Below, one piece after another: positions 7,908 through 17,106 of a DNA stretch of 64,000 nt (positions are counted from its first letter, which is position 1; each line of letters opens with the position of its first letter). The DNA is from Kocuria rosea subsp. polaris. GTDB taxonomy: Bacteria; Actinomycetota; Actinomycetes; Actinomycetales; Micrococcaceae. The DNA lies in contig NZ_LQBK01000006.1 of the NCBI RefSeq assembly GCF_001483755.1, forward strand, positions 1-64,000. Reading direction: 5' to 3'. The notes under the pieces are model-generated. The model worked only from the letters and a program-made list of their open reading frames with translations, ran no database searches and was not told the origin of the DNA. Made by a program: the position numbers and the translations under genes.

Positions 7908-9134
7908 TCAATCCGCGAGCAGGTCCCTCAGCACAGAGTCCCAGTGCCGCACAGCCGCTTCGGTCGAAAGTCTCTCGATCGCATACAGGGGTCCCTTGGC
8001 GCCCAGTTCGGAAGCCGCACGACAATCCGCCCCCATGATCTCGGCGGATCGCAGTAGGCCCATCGGATCCCCCGACGGCACGACTACTCCGGCTTTGGAC
8101 GCTTGTACCTCGTCCGCAGTAGCACCGTCGCTTTCCACAGCGGCCAGTACAGGGCGCCCGGTGACAAAATAGGAGGTCAGCTTGCTTGGCACGGACATCT
8201 CGCGCATTCCTGGTTTTTCGTTGACCAGCAGGATGTCGGCCGCTGCCAGCGCGGAGGCGTACTGGTCGTCAGGAAGGGGGTCGATGAACTGAAGGTTCGC
8301 CACTTCCTTCCCCAAGTCCTCGAGATGGTGCCGTTGATTGCCCCCACCGAGGAGGACGAAACGGACGTTCGGCGCGTTCTGCACCGCAAGACGCGCTGCT
8401 TCCACGACATTGTCGAGGTACTGCTTCACCCCCATGTTGCCGGCATGCAGTACAACGATTTCGTCATCCCTCCAGCCAAACTGTTGACGGATGGTCGCAC
8501 GATCGAGATCATGCGAAGGAATGATGTGTGACCAGTTGCGGATCACCTCGACGTTGTCCAGGGGGAGCTTGAAACGGTCACATACATACCGCTGAAACCG
8601 CTCATGAATGACGATGGTCTTGTCCATACGTGCGAGGATCCGACCCTCGAGCCAACGCATGGGTACTGCAAACCCGGACGCGGAAGCATGTGCTTCCTCG
8701 AAGGTCCGGGTATAGATGTCTTGGACCCAGATGGCAGTGCGAGTCCGTGGACGTCGCCAGGGCATGGTCAGCCGCGCGATCCCGGACGAGAATAGCGCTT
8801 GCGAGACGAACAGTACGACATCGGGTTCGCCCCAGTCCGTCCGGGCGACCTGGAACCCGAAGTGCAGTTCCATCAACAATCTGTTCAGAAACCTGGGCCG
8901 CCGCGGGACGTAGTGACGCAACCGTAGAACTTCCGCCTTGCCGAGCGACTCCCTCCGGTACGTCCCCGTGTACCCATCGAACACCTGCCATTGCGGATAG
9001 TGCGGAAAGCCTGCGATGACCTTCACGGTCCACCCCCTGTCAGCAAGTTCGGTGGCCAATGAGGAGGTGTAGGGAGCGTTCCCCGTGGGCTCCGGCGCGA
9101 GATTCAAGCCGATGATGGTCAACCGCGATGACAT
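7908..9134 (-). CDS. GT4 glycosyltransferase, WcaI-like
   Basis: A 408-residue GT-B glycosyltransferase resembling WcaI of colanic acid loci. The N-terminal half has the NLAPEPTGNAPY acceptor loop, ELADRGWTVKVIAGFPHYPQ and AIWVQDIYTRTFEEAH. The nucleotide-sugar domain has VVLHAGNMGVKQ and the late glutamate region EKPGMREMSVPSKLTSYFVTG. It should act at the cytoplasmic membrane, adding a sugar (possibly fucose, from the gmd-fcl context) to the lipid-linked repeat unit. The ATG at 9134 is chosen by homology and a GAAGAGAAG just upstream; the open frame extends 21 codons further. It lies upstream of gmd-fcl on the minus strand and is divergent from the acetyltransferase gene. Confidence 0.85.
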   Translation of the reverse strand: MSSRLTIIGLNLAPEPTGNAPYTSSLATELADRGWTVKVIAGFPHYPQWQVFDGYTGTYRRESLGKAEVLRLRHYVPRRPRFLNRLLMELHFGFQVARTDWGEPDVVLFVSQALFSSGIARLTMPWRRPRTRTAIWVQDIYTRTFEEAHASASGFAVPMRWLEGRILARMDKTIVIHERFQRYVCDRFKLPLDNVEVIRNWSHIIPSHDLDRATIRQQFGWRDDEIVVLHAGNMGVKQYLDNVVEAARLAVQNAPNVRFVLLGGGNQRHHLEDLGKEVANLQFIDPLPDDQYASALAAADILLVNEKPGMREMSVPSKLTSYFVTGRPVLAAVESDGATADEVQASKAGVVVPSGDPMGLLRSAEIMGADCRAASELGAKGPLYAIERLSTEAAVRHWDSVLRDLLAD

Positions 9135-9262
9135 GGCGTAACTCTTCTCTTCGAACGCTGCACGGCCAATTGGTCTGGTTAGTGTGTAGCACGACACCCC
9201 CGTGCTACGCGGTGGAGCGTCCCGTGTGACTAGTCACCGGGGCCGCGACTTCTGAAGGATTC

Positions 9263-9877
9263 ATGACGATGACCCTGCCTCTCGAACCAGCTTCCGACTC
9301 TCAAGACACCCCCGTGATCGACCTGTCCAAGGCACCCGGCTCCAGGGAGACCTGGGACCGTCCGACATGGGTCGTCTACCTGTGGTCTGCCGCCGAACTT
9401 GTCTTCGTGACCAACCCTTGGCAGATCAGCTCCTCACTGCGTGCCCGAGTGCTTCGGATGTTCGGTGCACGCATTGGAGAGGGAGTTCTGATCCGTCCCC
9501 GAACTCGAGTCCGATTTCCCTGGAAGCTGAGCATCGGGGATCGAGCCTGGATCGGCGAGGGTGTCTGGATCCACAACCAGGACCAGGTCACCATTGGCGA
9601 TGATGCAGTGGTTTCGCAGGACACCTTCATTACCACGGGCAGCCACGCTCACCGCACCGATATGGGCCTCATTACGAGTCCTGTCATCATAGACAACGGC
9701 GCATGGATTACTTCACGGTGCGTAGTGACAGGCGGGGTCACGGTCGGTCGGTCGGCGCTGGTGCAACCGCTGACACGGGTCAGTGTGGATGTTCCTGCGA
9801 ACGCCATTTTCGGTGCCGAGTCGCCCACAGTGAAGGGAGAGCGCTTTCGGACCTCAAATTCGAAGAACAGCGCTTGA
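9263..9877 (+). CDS. WcaF-like O-acetyltransferase (left-handed beta-helix)
   Basis: A 204-residue hexapeptide-repeat acyltransferase resembling WcaF of colanic acid clusters. The N-terminal segment contains a hydrophobic stretch (WVVYLWSAAELVFVTNPW). From about residue 70 there are degenerate hexapeptide turns (IGEGVLIRPRTRV, IGDRAWIGEGVWI, IGDDAVVSQDTFI). The acetyl-CoA site has the expected GSHAHRTDM catalytic histidine loop. It probably O-acetylates a sugar of the repeat unit using acetyl-CoA. GAAGGA lies about six bases before the ATG. It begins a plus-strand run with the GT4, flippase and esterase genes, and shares a 128-base divergent promoter region with the WcaI-like gene. Confidence 0.85.
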   Translation: MTMTLPLEPASDSQDTPVIDLSKAPGSRETWDRPTWVVYLWSAAELVFVTNPWQISSSLRARVLRMFGARIGEGVLIRPRTRVRFPWKLSIGDRAWIGEGVWIHNQDQVTIGDDAVVSQDTFITTGSHAHRTDMGLITSPVIIDNGAWITSRCVVTGGVTVGRSALVQPLTRVSVDVPANAIFGAESPTVKGERFRTSNSKNSA

Positions 9878-9925
9878 CCATGTGAGCGCGGTTCTGAGGC
9901 CGTCTGAGCAAGGGGGAAAGAAGAA

Positions 9926-11119
9926 TTGAGGATCGTTCACGTAGCGACTCTGGTCTCGCCGGACGGTGCCTATGGGGGGCCCGTGCGAGTGGCGACAAAC
10001 CTGACCAAAGAGCTTTGTGCGCAGGGGCACGATGTCCAGTTGTGGTCCGGTTCCAGGGACTATCCGTTGGACACGGCGTTACTGGATGGAGCTCGCGTGC
10101 GCCTCTTTCCCGCGCGCGTCACTGTTCCCGCGCTGGGATTCGCCACGACTGTGGCACTGGGCCACCTCCGGGCGATCTACGCAGAGCGTCACCGCATCGA
10201 TGGGCTGCACATTCACCTGGCGCGAGATTTTGTGACCCTGCCAGCGGTCCTGTTGGCCAAAATACTCGGTATCCCGTACATCGTGCAGACGCACGGCATG
10301 ATCGTGCGCAAGACCAACCCGATCGCCGTGGTATTCGACGCGCTCTTGACCCGACCTGCTCTGCGTGGCGCCAAGAGCGTCCTCTGCCTCACCGCGCTCG
10401 AGCAGTCCCAGCTGCGCGAAATGGACAACCGGCTCGACGATTTGCCGGTGCTTGCGAATGGCATACACATGACGCCGGGGCCGCCCGACGCGCCGGCGAA
10501 TGAGATTTGCGAAGTCCTCTTTCTTGCTCGCATGGCGGCACGGAAGCGACCTCAGGCATTCGTGCGATCCGCCGTGGATGTTCTCAACAAGGGAAGGGAA
10601 GCCACCTTTCGATTGGTGGGGCCTGACGAGAACGAGGTCGATGCCGTCAACCATGAAATCGATTCAGCCAAACTCGGGAACGCTCTCCTGTATGAGGGTG
10701 CACTACCTCCTGATAGGACCAGTGCCCGCATCGCCCAATGTGACGTCTATGTCCTTCCGTCGGTGGATGAACCATTCGGCATGTCGGTATTGGAAGCCAT
10801 GGAGCGCGGGAAGCCAGTAATCATCACGGATTCATGTGGTTTGGCTCCATATATCAAAGCAGCCGGTGCGGGGCTGGTCGTCGACGCCTCCCGAGAGGCG
10901 CTCACGGAAGCCATGGACAAACTCGTTCTCAGCCCGGATGCGCGGCAGGCTATGGGCACACGCGCCAGGAACCTTGTGCGGCAAGAGTTCGACATTCGCG
11001 TTGTAGCGAAAAAATTGAGTCAAATCTATGCAAAGTCGTTTACTCCAGGAAAACCCGGGGATCCCAGTGCCGTGGCCAGTTTGAGACGCAGAGGGCGGCA
11101 TGCAGCAAGACCACGTTGA
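9926..11119 (+). CDS. GT4 glycosyltransferase
   Basis: A 397-residue GT-B fold glycosyltransferase. Its N-terminal domain begins MRIVHVATLVSPDGAYGGPV and includes HIHLARDF and IVQTHGMIV. The C-terminal donor domain has VLFLARMAARKRPQAFV and the E-x7-E motif region DEPFGMSVLEAMERGKPVI, typical of family GT4. The start is a TTG at 9926, supported by AGGGGGAAAG five bases upstream and by the conserved MRIVHV beginning. It probably adds a sugar to the undecaprenyl-linked repeat unit; donor and acceptor cannot be read from sequence. Its stop overlaps the flippase start by 20 bases, indicating translational coupling. Confidence 0.88.
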   Translation: MRIVHVATLVSPDGAYGGPVRVATNLTKELCAQGHDVQLWSGSRDYPLDTALLDGARVRLFPARVTVPALGFATTVALGHLRAIYAERHRIDGLHIHLARDFVTLPAVLLAKILGIPYIVQTHGMIVRKTNPIAVVFDALLTRPALRGAKSVLCLTALEQSQLREMDNRLDDLPVLANGIHMTPGPPDAPANEICEVLFLARMAARKRPQAFVRSAVDVLNKGREATFRLVGPDENEVDAVNHEIDSAKLGNALLYEGALPPDRTSARIAQCDVYVLPSVDEPFGMSVLEAMERGKPVIITDSCGLAPYIKAAGAGLVVDASREALTEAMDKLVLSPDARQAMGTRARNLVRQEFDIRVVAKKLSQIYAKSFTPGKPGDPSAVASLRRRGRHAARPR

Positions 11120-12407
11120 TGCAGGTAACACCGTGTTTCGCCGCGTAATCATGCAGTTCTCTGTGGTGGTGGCTGGCCGGTTGTTCGCTGCACTGGCGCA
11201 GGCGGTGACCATCGTCCTGCTGGCGCGGTGGTCGGCTCCAGAGGACTTCGGCCTTGTCATTGCGGTTCAAACTGTGCTCGTCGCGCTAACAGTCGTCCTG
11301 AGCGTTGGAATGCCCCAGTACATCGGTGTGCTGCGCGCCAGGGATCCTGCGTCCGCCACAGTGGACGCAATGTTTAACTGGAGCCGATTAACCAGCGTCA
11401 TCGCAGCCGCCTCGTGCCTGATCGTGTTTGTCATACTAGGCTTCTTCGATTCCGCGTTCCTCGTCTTCAGCCCACTGGCTCTGGCGCTGGGGCTGCAACG
11501 CCACAGTGCGGTATGGGACAGCATCGCCGTTGCCGATGGCCAGGTGGCACTTTTCAGCAGCAATCTCGTCATACGGCGGGTTATCGCCCTGTTGTGCTTC
11601 TTCTCTTTGCATCTTGCCGACGTCGATGTGGCTCTTGCATATTGCACAGCCGTGTTCATCTCAGAGATTGCTTACAACCTCCGCATGAAAAGGGTTTGCG
11701 TCTTCACCCCGGTGACTGCAGCACGTGCTGACATGCGGCCAGTTTTCAAGGAGTCGAGGCACTTCTGGGTCGATGCCATGAGTGGGCATCTCCGATTGTT
11801 GGATGTCGCTGCTGTCGGCCTGGTCCTCGGGCCGTTGGCTTCGGGGTTCGTGGCAGTTCCCTCCCGTATCGCTTCTCCGCTGATGATGTTGCCTTCGTCC
11901 TTCGCGACTCTGATCCTTCCCCGTGTCAGTGCAGGGCGGGGGCACACAGCTCGGCAGGGACTCGTCCTTGCCGGCGGCGTGACGACTCTGATCGCATTGC
12001 TTCTCGCTGCAGTGACGCCATTTCTCGACGAAATCGTGCTCGTGTTGTTGGGGGGCGATTATCTACCCGCAGTGGAAGTGACCAGGATCTATTTCATTGG
12101 GTTCATCGGGCTCTCCCTGCTGTACATGCTGGGTGCCGTATTGCAGGGCGTCGGGCTATACTCGGCCGTGGGGAGAAATTCGGTCTTCTTCTCTGTGCTG
12201 TCCATCGGTCTACTTTGCGCGGGTGGCTACTTCTATGGACTTGAGGCAGCAGCATGGGGATACGTCATAGGTACCATTGGGCAGGTATCGGGACTGGTTT
12301 ATCTGTATCTCTTCCGATTCCGAGGCACGGGTTCACACATCGACGACAATACGTCAGCGAGGTCGTTGGCGCGACGTGGAACGACATATGGCGAGCACCG
12401 GCGCTGA
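11100..12407 (+). CDS. wzx: Wzx-type polysaccharide flippase
   Basis: A 435-residue polytopic membrane protein with about twelve helices, of the MOP (polysaccharide transport) superfamily. It should flip the lipid-linked repeat unit across the membrane for Wzy polymerisation. Typical features are the N-terminal VVVAGRLFAALAQAVTIVLLA helix, the following ARWSAPEDFGLVIAVQT, and the second-half region SRIASPLMMLPSSFATLILP. GAGGG a few bases before the ATG at 11100 supports this start, which lies inside the preceding GT gene. The 3' end overlaps the esterase start by 20 bases. The coupled chain GT4-wzx-esterase suggests one polycistronic message. Confidence 0.82.
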   Translation: MQQDHVDAGNTVFRRVIMQFSVVVAGRLFAALAQAVTIVLLARWSAPEDFGLVIAVQTVLVALTVVLSVGMPQYIGVLRARDPASATVDAMFNWSRLTSVIAAASCLIVFVILGFFDSAFLVFSPLALALGLQRHSAVWDSIAVADGQVALFSSNLVIRRVIALLCFFSLHLADVDVALAYCTAVFISEIAYNLRMKRVCVFTPVTAARADMRPVFKESRHFWVDAMSGHLRLLDVAAVGLVLGPLASGFVAVPSRIASPLMMLPSSFATLILPRVSAGRGHTARQGLVLAGGVTTLIALLLAAVTPFLDEIVLVLLGGDYLPAVEVTRIYFIGFIGLSLLYMLGAVLQGVGLYSAVGRNSVFFSVLSIGLLCAGGYFYGLEAAAWGYVIGTIGQVSGLVYLYLFRFRGTGSHIDDNTSARSLARRGTTYGEHRR

Positions 12408-13155
12408 CCGTGCACCATGGCGCGAAGCCGCACCCGGCCTTCTCGTGCTGTGCATCATGATCGCAGGAGTGTTGGGCGCCATGTACGCGTTCGCGGATTG
12501 GGGTCGGTCCCTGGGCGAGGCTCCGACTTTGCCCCCGTCGTCGGCTCCCACCTACACATGGGCACCACCACCTAAGACCGCCCTTTTCATCGGGGACTCT
12601 TATGTCGCCGGCACCGGAGCCGAGAATCCCTCCGACAGATGGACCAGCATTGTCTCCCGAGAGATGGGATGGAACGAGTCCAATCGCGGGCTGGGCGGGA
12701 CCGGTTACTACTCGACCGGTCATCCGGAGGCATGCGGCCAAGAAACGTGCCCACGGTATGAGGATCACCTTGCCGAGTTAGCCGACGAAGTCCATCCGGA
12801 TGTAGTGGTGGTCTCAGGGGGGCTGAATGATCTGGGCCGGTACCACGAGATTTCAGAATCTGTCGATCGGGCAGTCCAGAACACCTATGTCACAGCAGAA
12901 CGTCTATACCCGGAGGCGCAGATCATTGCGGTTGGGCCTTCTGTCACGGGCTCGGTGCCTGAGACGGCCGTGCAGATGGATGCGGCGGTTCAGCGCGCCG
13001 CCGCTGCCGTAGACGCAACGTACATCAGTTTGATCGATCCCCCCGTCGTCAAATCGCACATGGTGCTCGAGGACCGAGGGCACGTCGGGGAGGACGGCCA
13101 TGCCGCCATTGCCGAACGAGTCGTGTCCGGACTCCGGCGAGCGGAGGGCGTGTAA
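12388..13155 (+). CDS. Membrane-anchored SGNH/GDSL hydrolase
   Basis: A 255-residue protein with one N-terminal membrane helix (about residues 14-34, LLVLCIMIAGVLGAMYAFAD), a proline-rich linker and an SGNH-type esterase domain. Catalytic elements are visible: the GDSY block with Ser71, a glycine block (GLGGTGYYSTG), the VVSGGLNDLG asparagine block, and the DRGH block (Asp229, His232) followed by EDGHAAIAERV. The catalytic part should face outward. By position it is a candidate for removing or moving O-acetyl groups on the polysaccharide, counterpart to the WcaF-like enzyme; this is inference. The ATG at 12388 gives a sensible anchor. It ends the locus before mfd. Confidence 0.82.
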   Translation: MASTGADRAPWREAAPGLLVLCIMIAGVLGAMYAFADWGRSLGEAPTLPPSSAPTYTWAPPPKTALFIGDSYVAGTGAENPSDRWTSIVSREMGWNESNRGLGGTGYYSTGHPEACGQETCPRYEDHLAELADEVHPDVVVVSGGLNDLGRYHEISESVDRAVQNTYVTAERLYPEAQIIAVGPSVTGSVPETAVQMDAAVQRAAAAVDATYISLIDPPVVKSHMVLEDRGHVGEDGHAAIAERVVSGLRRAEGV

Positions 13156-13277
13156 GCCGCAGGTCCGCATGAACCGGTGTCCTGGCCCGGGAGTAAGCTG
13201 GGACCCGCGAACGTTGGCTCCAACAGCCTCTGTGCTCCACCAGCACCCCACTCAGCGTCCCAGGAGACTGCTTCCCC

Positions 13278-16200
13278 ATGACCTTGTCCGGACTGCTCGC
13301 CGCCCTCGGGGCGGAGCGCTCCTTCGCCAATCTCCGCACCCAGGCCGGCCTGCCACCGGGGGAGCGCAGCGCCGAGACCGTGATCAGCGCCCCGGACGGG
13401 ATGCGCGCGGTGCTCACCGCCCAGCTGCGCGGCGCCCTCGACGACGCCCCGGCGCCGGCCGACGACCGCGCCCCGGTGCTGCTGGCCGTGACCGCGACCG
13501 GCCGCGAGTCCGAGGACCTCGCCGCGGCCCTGGGCGCGTACCTGCCGGCCGAGGAGGTCGCGGAGTTCCCCGCCTGGGAGACCCTGCCGCACGAGCGGCT
13601 CTCGCCGCGCTCCGACACCGTGGGCCGCCGCCTCGACGTGCTGCGCCGGCTGGCCGGCCGGGACGCCGAGCGCCCGCTGCGGGTGGTCACGGCTCCGGTC
13701 CGCTCCGTGCTCCAGCCCGTCGTCGAAGGCCTCGGGGACATGGACCCGGTGCGCTTCGCCCGCGGGGAGGAGCTCGACTTCGACGCCGCCGTGAGCGCGC
13801 TCGCCGAGGCCGCCTATGCCCGGGTGGACATGGTCACCCGGCGCGGGGAGTTCGCCGTGCGCGGCGGGATCATCGACGTCTTCTCGCCGGTCGAGGACCA
13901 CCCGGTGCGGATCGAGTTCTTCGGCGACGAGGTCGACGAGCTGCGCTGGTTCACCGTCGCCGACCAGCGCACCCTGACCACCGGGGACCACCCGGACCGG
14001 CTCGTGGCCCCGCCGTGCCGCGAGGTGCTGATCACCCCGTCCGTGATGTCCCGGGCCGCGAAGCTCAAGGACTCCCTGCCCGGGGCCGAGTCGATGCTCG
14101 AGCGGATCGCCGGCGGCATCTACGTGGAGGGCATGGAGTCCCTGGCGCCCCTGCTCGTGGACGGGATGGTGCCGATGCTCTCCCTGCTCCCGCCCGGCTC
14201 GCTCGTGGTGGTCATGGAGCCCGAGAAGGTCCGCACCCGCGCCCACGACCTCGTGGCCACCAACGAGGAGTTCCTCCTCGCCGCCTGGGACTCCGCCTCG
14301 GACGGGCAGTCCGCGCCCATCGACATCAGCTCCGCCGAGCAGGCCGTCCGGGCCGACGACGGCGAAGGGCGCACCCTGGCCTCCGGGTCCTTCCAGACCC
14401 TCGCCGAGGCCCGGGCCACCGCGCTGGGCACCGGTCTCGGCTGGTGGGCCGTGACCGCGCTCAACGTCAACGCGGTGGCCGGCCAGGACGTGGACGCGGA
14501 CACCGCCGCGGAGGACATCGCGCTGATCGACTCGGACGCCGACACCCTCACCGTGGCCGCCCGGGACCCGCTGGGCTTCCACGGCGACGTCGAGGCGATG
14601 CTCGAGTTCCTGCAGGGACGGGTGGCCGACGGCTGGCGCGTCGTCGCCGTCACCGAAGGCCCCGGCCCGCTGGCCCGGATCGCGGAGCTGCTGCACGAGG
14701 CCGGGATCCCGGCCGCCCGCCGCGAGTCCCTCGCCGAGGAGCCGCAGCCGGGGATCGTGGAGCTCACCACCGCGGTGGCCGGCAAGGGCTTCGCCCTGGA
14801 CGGCCCGCGGATCGTGCTGCTCACCGAGGCGGACCTGCTCGGCAAGGCCAGTCCGTACACCACCAAGGACATGCGCAAGCTCCCCGTGCGGCGCAAGCGC
14901 AACGCCGTGGACCCGCTGGCGCTGAGCCAGGGCGACTTCGTGGTGCACGAGCAGCACGGCATCGGCCAGTTCGTGGAGCTCATCCAGCGGCCCATCGCCG
15001 GGGCGATGATCAAGCCCGGGCAGCCGAAGCCGGTGCGCGAGTACCTGGTGCTCGAGTACGCGCCGTCCAAGCGCAACGGCCCGCGGGACCGGCTGTTCGT
15101 GCCCACGGACCAGCTCGACCAGGTCACCAACTACGTGGGCGGTGAGACCCCGACCCTGTCCAAGATGGGCGGGACGGACTGGAACAAGACCAAGCGCGCC
15201 GCCAAGAAGGCCGTCCGGGACATCGCCAACGAGCTGATCCGGCTGTACTCGGCGCGGATGGCCTCCCGCGGCCACGCCTTCGGCGGGGACACCCCGTGGC
15301 AGCGCGAGCTCGAGGAGGCGTTCCCCTACATCGAGACCCCGGACCAGCTGACCACCATCGACGAGGTCAAGGCGGACATGGAGCGGGAGGTCCCCATGGA
15401 CCGGCTGATCTCCGGGGACGTGGGCTACGGCAAGACCGAGGTGGCCGTGCGCGCGGCGTTCAAGGCTGTCCAGGACGGCAAGCAGGTCGCCGTGCTCGTG
15501 CCCACCACGCTGCTGGCCCAGCAGCACGCCGAGACGTTCACCGAGCGGTTCTCCGGCTTCCCCGTGCGCCTGGCCGCGCTTTCCCGGTTCCAGACCGCCA
15601 AGGAGACCAAGGAGACGCTCGCCGGGCTCAAGGACGGGACGATCGACGTGGTGATCGGCACCCACCGGCTGCTGTCCAAGGAGGTCCAGTTCAAGGACCT
15701 CGGCCTCGTGGTCATCGACGAGGAGCAGCGCTTCGGCGTGGAGCACAAGGAGAAGCTCAAGGCGATGCGCACCAACGTGGACGTCCTGGCGATGTCCGCG
15801 ACCCCGATCCCGCGCACCCTCGAGATGTCGCTGACCGGGATCCGGGAGACCTCCACCCTCGCCACCCCGCCGGAGGAGCGCCACCCCGTGCTCACCTACG
15901 TGGGCGCCTACACCGACAAGCAGGTCTCCGCCGCCGTGCGGCGCGAGCTCATGCGCGAGGGCCAGGTGTTCTACATCCACAACCGGGTGTCCTCGATCGA
16001 GCGCAAGGCCAAGGAGATCGCCGAGCTCGTGCCCGAGGCGCGGATCGCCGTGGCGCACGGGCAGATGTCCGAGTCCCGGCTGGAGCAGATCATCGTGGAC
16101 TTCTGGGAGAAGAAGTTCGACGTCCTGGTGTGCACCACCATCGTGGAGACCGGACTGGACATCGCCAACGCCAACACCCTGATCGTCGACGGCGCGGACC

Positions 16201-16997
16201 GCTACGGGCTCTCGCAGCTCCACCAGCTGCGCGGGCGCGTGGGCCGCGGCAGGGAGCGGGCCTACGCCTACTTCCTGTACCAAGCGGAGAAGCCGCTCTC
16301 CGAGACGGCGCTGGAGCGGCTCAAGGCCGTCGCCGCCCACAACGAGCTCGGTGCCGGCATGCAGCTGGCCGTCAAGGACCTCGAGATCCGCGGCGCCGGC
16401 AACCTGCTGGGCGGGGAGCAGTCCGGGCACATCGCCGGGGTGGGCTTCGACATGTACCTGCGCCTGGTGGGGGAGGCCGTCGCCGAGTACCGCGGCGAGG
16501 AGGACGAGCGGCCCACCGAGATGAAGATCGAGCTGCCGGTCAACGCCTATCTGCCGCACGACTACGTCCCGGGGGAGCGGCTGCGCCTGGAGGCCTACCG
16601 CAACCTCGCCAACGCCGCCACGGAGGAGGCGATCCAGGAGGTCGCCGCCGAGCTCGTGGACCGCTACGGCGAGGTGCCCGAGCCCGTGCAGAACCTGCTG
16701 GAGGTCGCCCGGTTCCGGGTGACCGCCCGCGCCGCCGGCCTCACCGACGTCGCGGCCCAGGGCAACATGGTCCGCTTCGCCCCGGCGGACCTGCCCGAGT
16801 CCCGGCAGATGCGGCTCACCCGACTCTACCCGGGCGCGCAGCTCAAGACGGTGCCCGGCACCGACACCTCCCAGGTGCTGATCCCCAAGCCCAAGACCGA
16901 GCGGATCGGCGGCAAGGACCTCGTGGACGGCGCGGTGCTCGCGTGGGCGCGCGGCGTGGTCGAGTCGGTCTTCGCGAAGGAGCCGGCCACGGCCTGA
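13278..16997 (+). CDS. mfd: Transcription-repair coupling factor Mfd
   Basis: A 1239-residue superfamily 2 translocase that removes RNA polymerase stalled at DNA lesions and recruits UvrA. Domain order is normal: a UvrB-like N-terminal region, an RNA-polymerase-interacting CarD-like domain near residue 550 (QGDFVVHEQHGIGQFVEL), helicase domain 1 with Walker A GDVGYGKTE near residue 713 and the DEEQ box (VVIDEEQRFGVEHKEK) near 810, helicase domain 2 with QLHQLRGRVGRGRERAYAYF, and a C-terminal TRCF domain from about 1060. The ATG at 13278 is preceded by AGGAG. GC content returns to the high level of the chromosome here, marking the right border of the polysaccharide locus. Confidence 0.97.
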   Translation: MTLSGLLAALGAERSFANLRTQAGLPPGERSAETVISAPDGMRAVLTAQLRGALDDAPAPADDRAPVLLAVTATGRESEDLAAALGAYLPAEEVAEFPAWETLPHERLSPRSDTVGRRLDVLRRLAGRDAERPLRVVTAPVRSVLQPVVEGLGDMDPVRFARGEELDFDAAVSALAEAAYARVDMVTRRGEFAVRGGIIDVFSPVEDHPVRIEFFGDEVDELRWFTVADQRTLTTGDHPDRLVAPPCREVLITPSVMSRAAKLKDSLPGAESMLERIAGGIYVEGMESLAPLLVDGMVPMLSLLPPGSLVVVMEPEKVRTRAHDLVATNEEFLLAAWDSASDGQSAPIDISSAEQAVRADDGEGRTLASGSFQTLAEARATALGTGLGWWAVTALNVNAVAGQDVDADTAAEDIALIDSDADTLTVAARDPLGFHGDVEAMLEFLQGRVADGWRVVAVTEGPGPLARIAELLHEAGIPAARRESLAEEPQPGIVELTTAVAGKGFALDGPRIVLLTEADLLGKASPYTTKDMRKLPVRRKRNAVDPLALSQGDFVVHEQHGIGQFVELIQRPIAGAMIKPGQPKPVREYLVLEYAPSKRNGPRDRLFVPTDQLDQVTNYVGGETPTLSKMGGTDWNKTKRAAKKAVRDIANELIRLYSARMASRGHAFGGDTPWQRELEEAFPYIETPDQLTTIDEVKADMEREVPMDRLISGDVGYGKTEVAVRAAFKAVQDGKQVAVLVPTTLLAQQHAETFTERFSGFPVRLAALSRFQTAKETKETLAGLKDGTIDVVIGTHRLLSKEVQFKDLGLVVIDEEQRFGVEHKEKLKAMRTNVDVLAMSATPIPRTLEMSLTGIRETSTLATPPEERHPVLTYVGAYTDKQVSAAVRRELMREGQVFYIHNRVSSIERKAKEIAELVPEARIAVAHGQMSESRLEQIIVDFWEKKFDVLVCTTIVETGLDIANANTLIVDGADRYGLSQLHQLRGRVGRGRERAYAYFLYQAEKPLSETALERLKAVAAHNELGAGMQLAVKDLEIRGAGNLLGGEQSGHIAGVGFDMYLRLVGEAVAEYRGEEDERPTEMKIELPVNAYLPHDYVPGERLRLEAYRNLANAATEEAIQEVAAELVDRYGEVPEPVQNLLEVARFRVTARAAGLTDVAAQGNMVRFAPADLPESRQMRLTRLYPGAQLKTVPGTDTSQVLIPKPKTERIGGKDLVDGAVLAWARGVVESVFAKEPATA

Positions 16998-17041
16998 GCC
17001 GTCACCCGCACAGCAGCGGCCGGTGCGGATCACGGAACGTG

Positions 17042-17076
17042 CGAAGGCCCCCTCCCGGTGCGGGAGAGGGCCTTCG
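17042..17076. terminator. Bidirectional hairpin between mfd and a convergent gene
   Basis: Bases 17042-17057 pair with 17061-17076 (16 positions, one mismatch) around a GTG loop. It lies 45 bases past the mfd stop and 31 bases past the stop of the convergent membrane-protein gene, so it can serve both. No U-tract is present. Confidence 0.7.
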
Positions 17077-17106
17077 AGGCGACAGGTGTCGCTGCCGGCG
17101 AGGTGG

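Noticed and set aside
12990-17033. A 1347-codon open frame on the minus strand opposite mfd
   Set aside because: It is the antisense shadow of mfd in very GC-rich DNA; the translation is compositionally odd (Gly/His/Arg/Leu-rich) with no family motif, while mfd is fully conserved.
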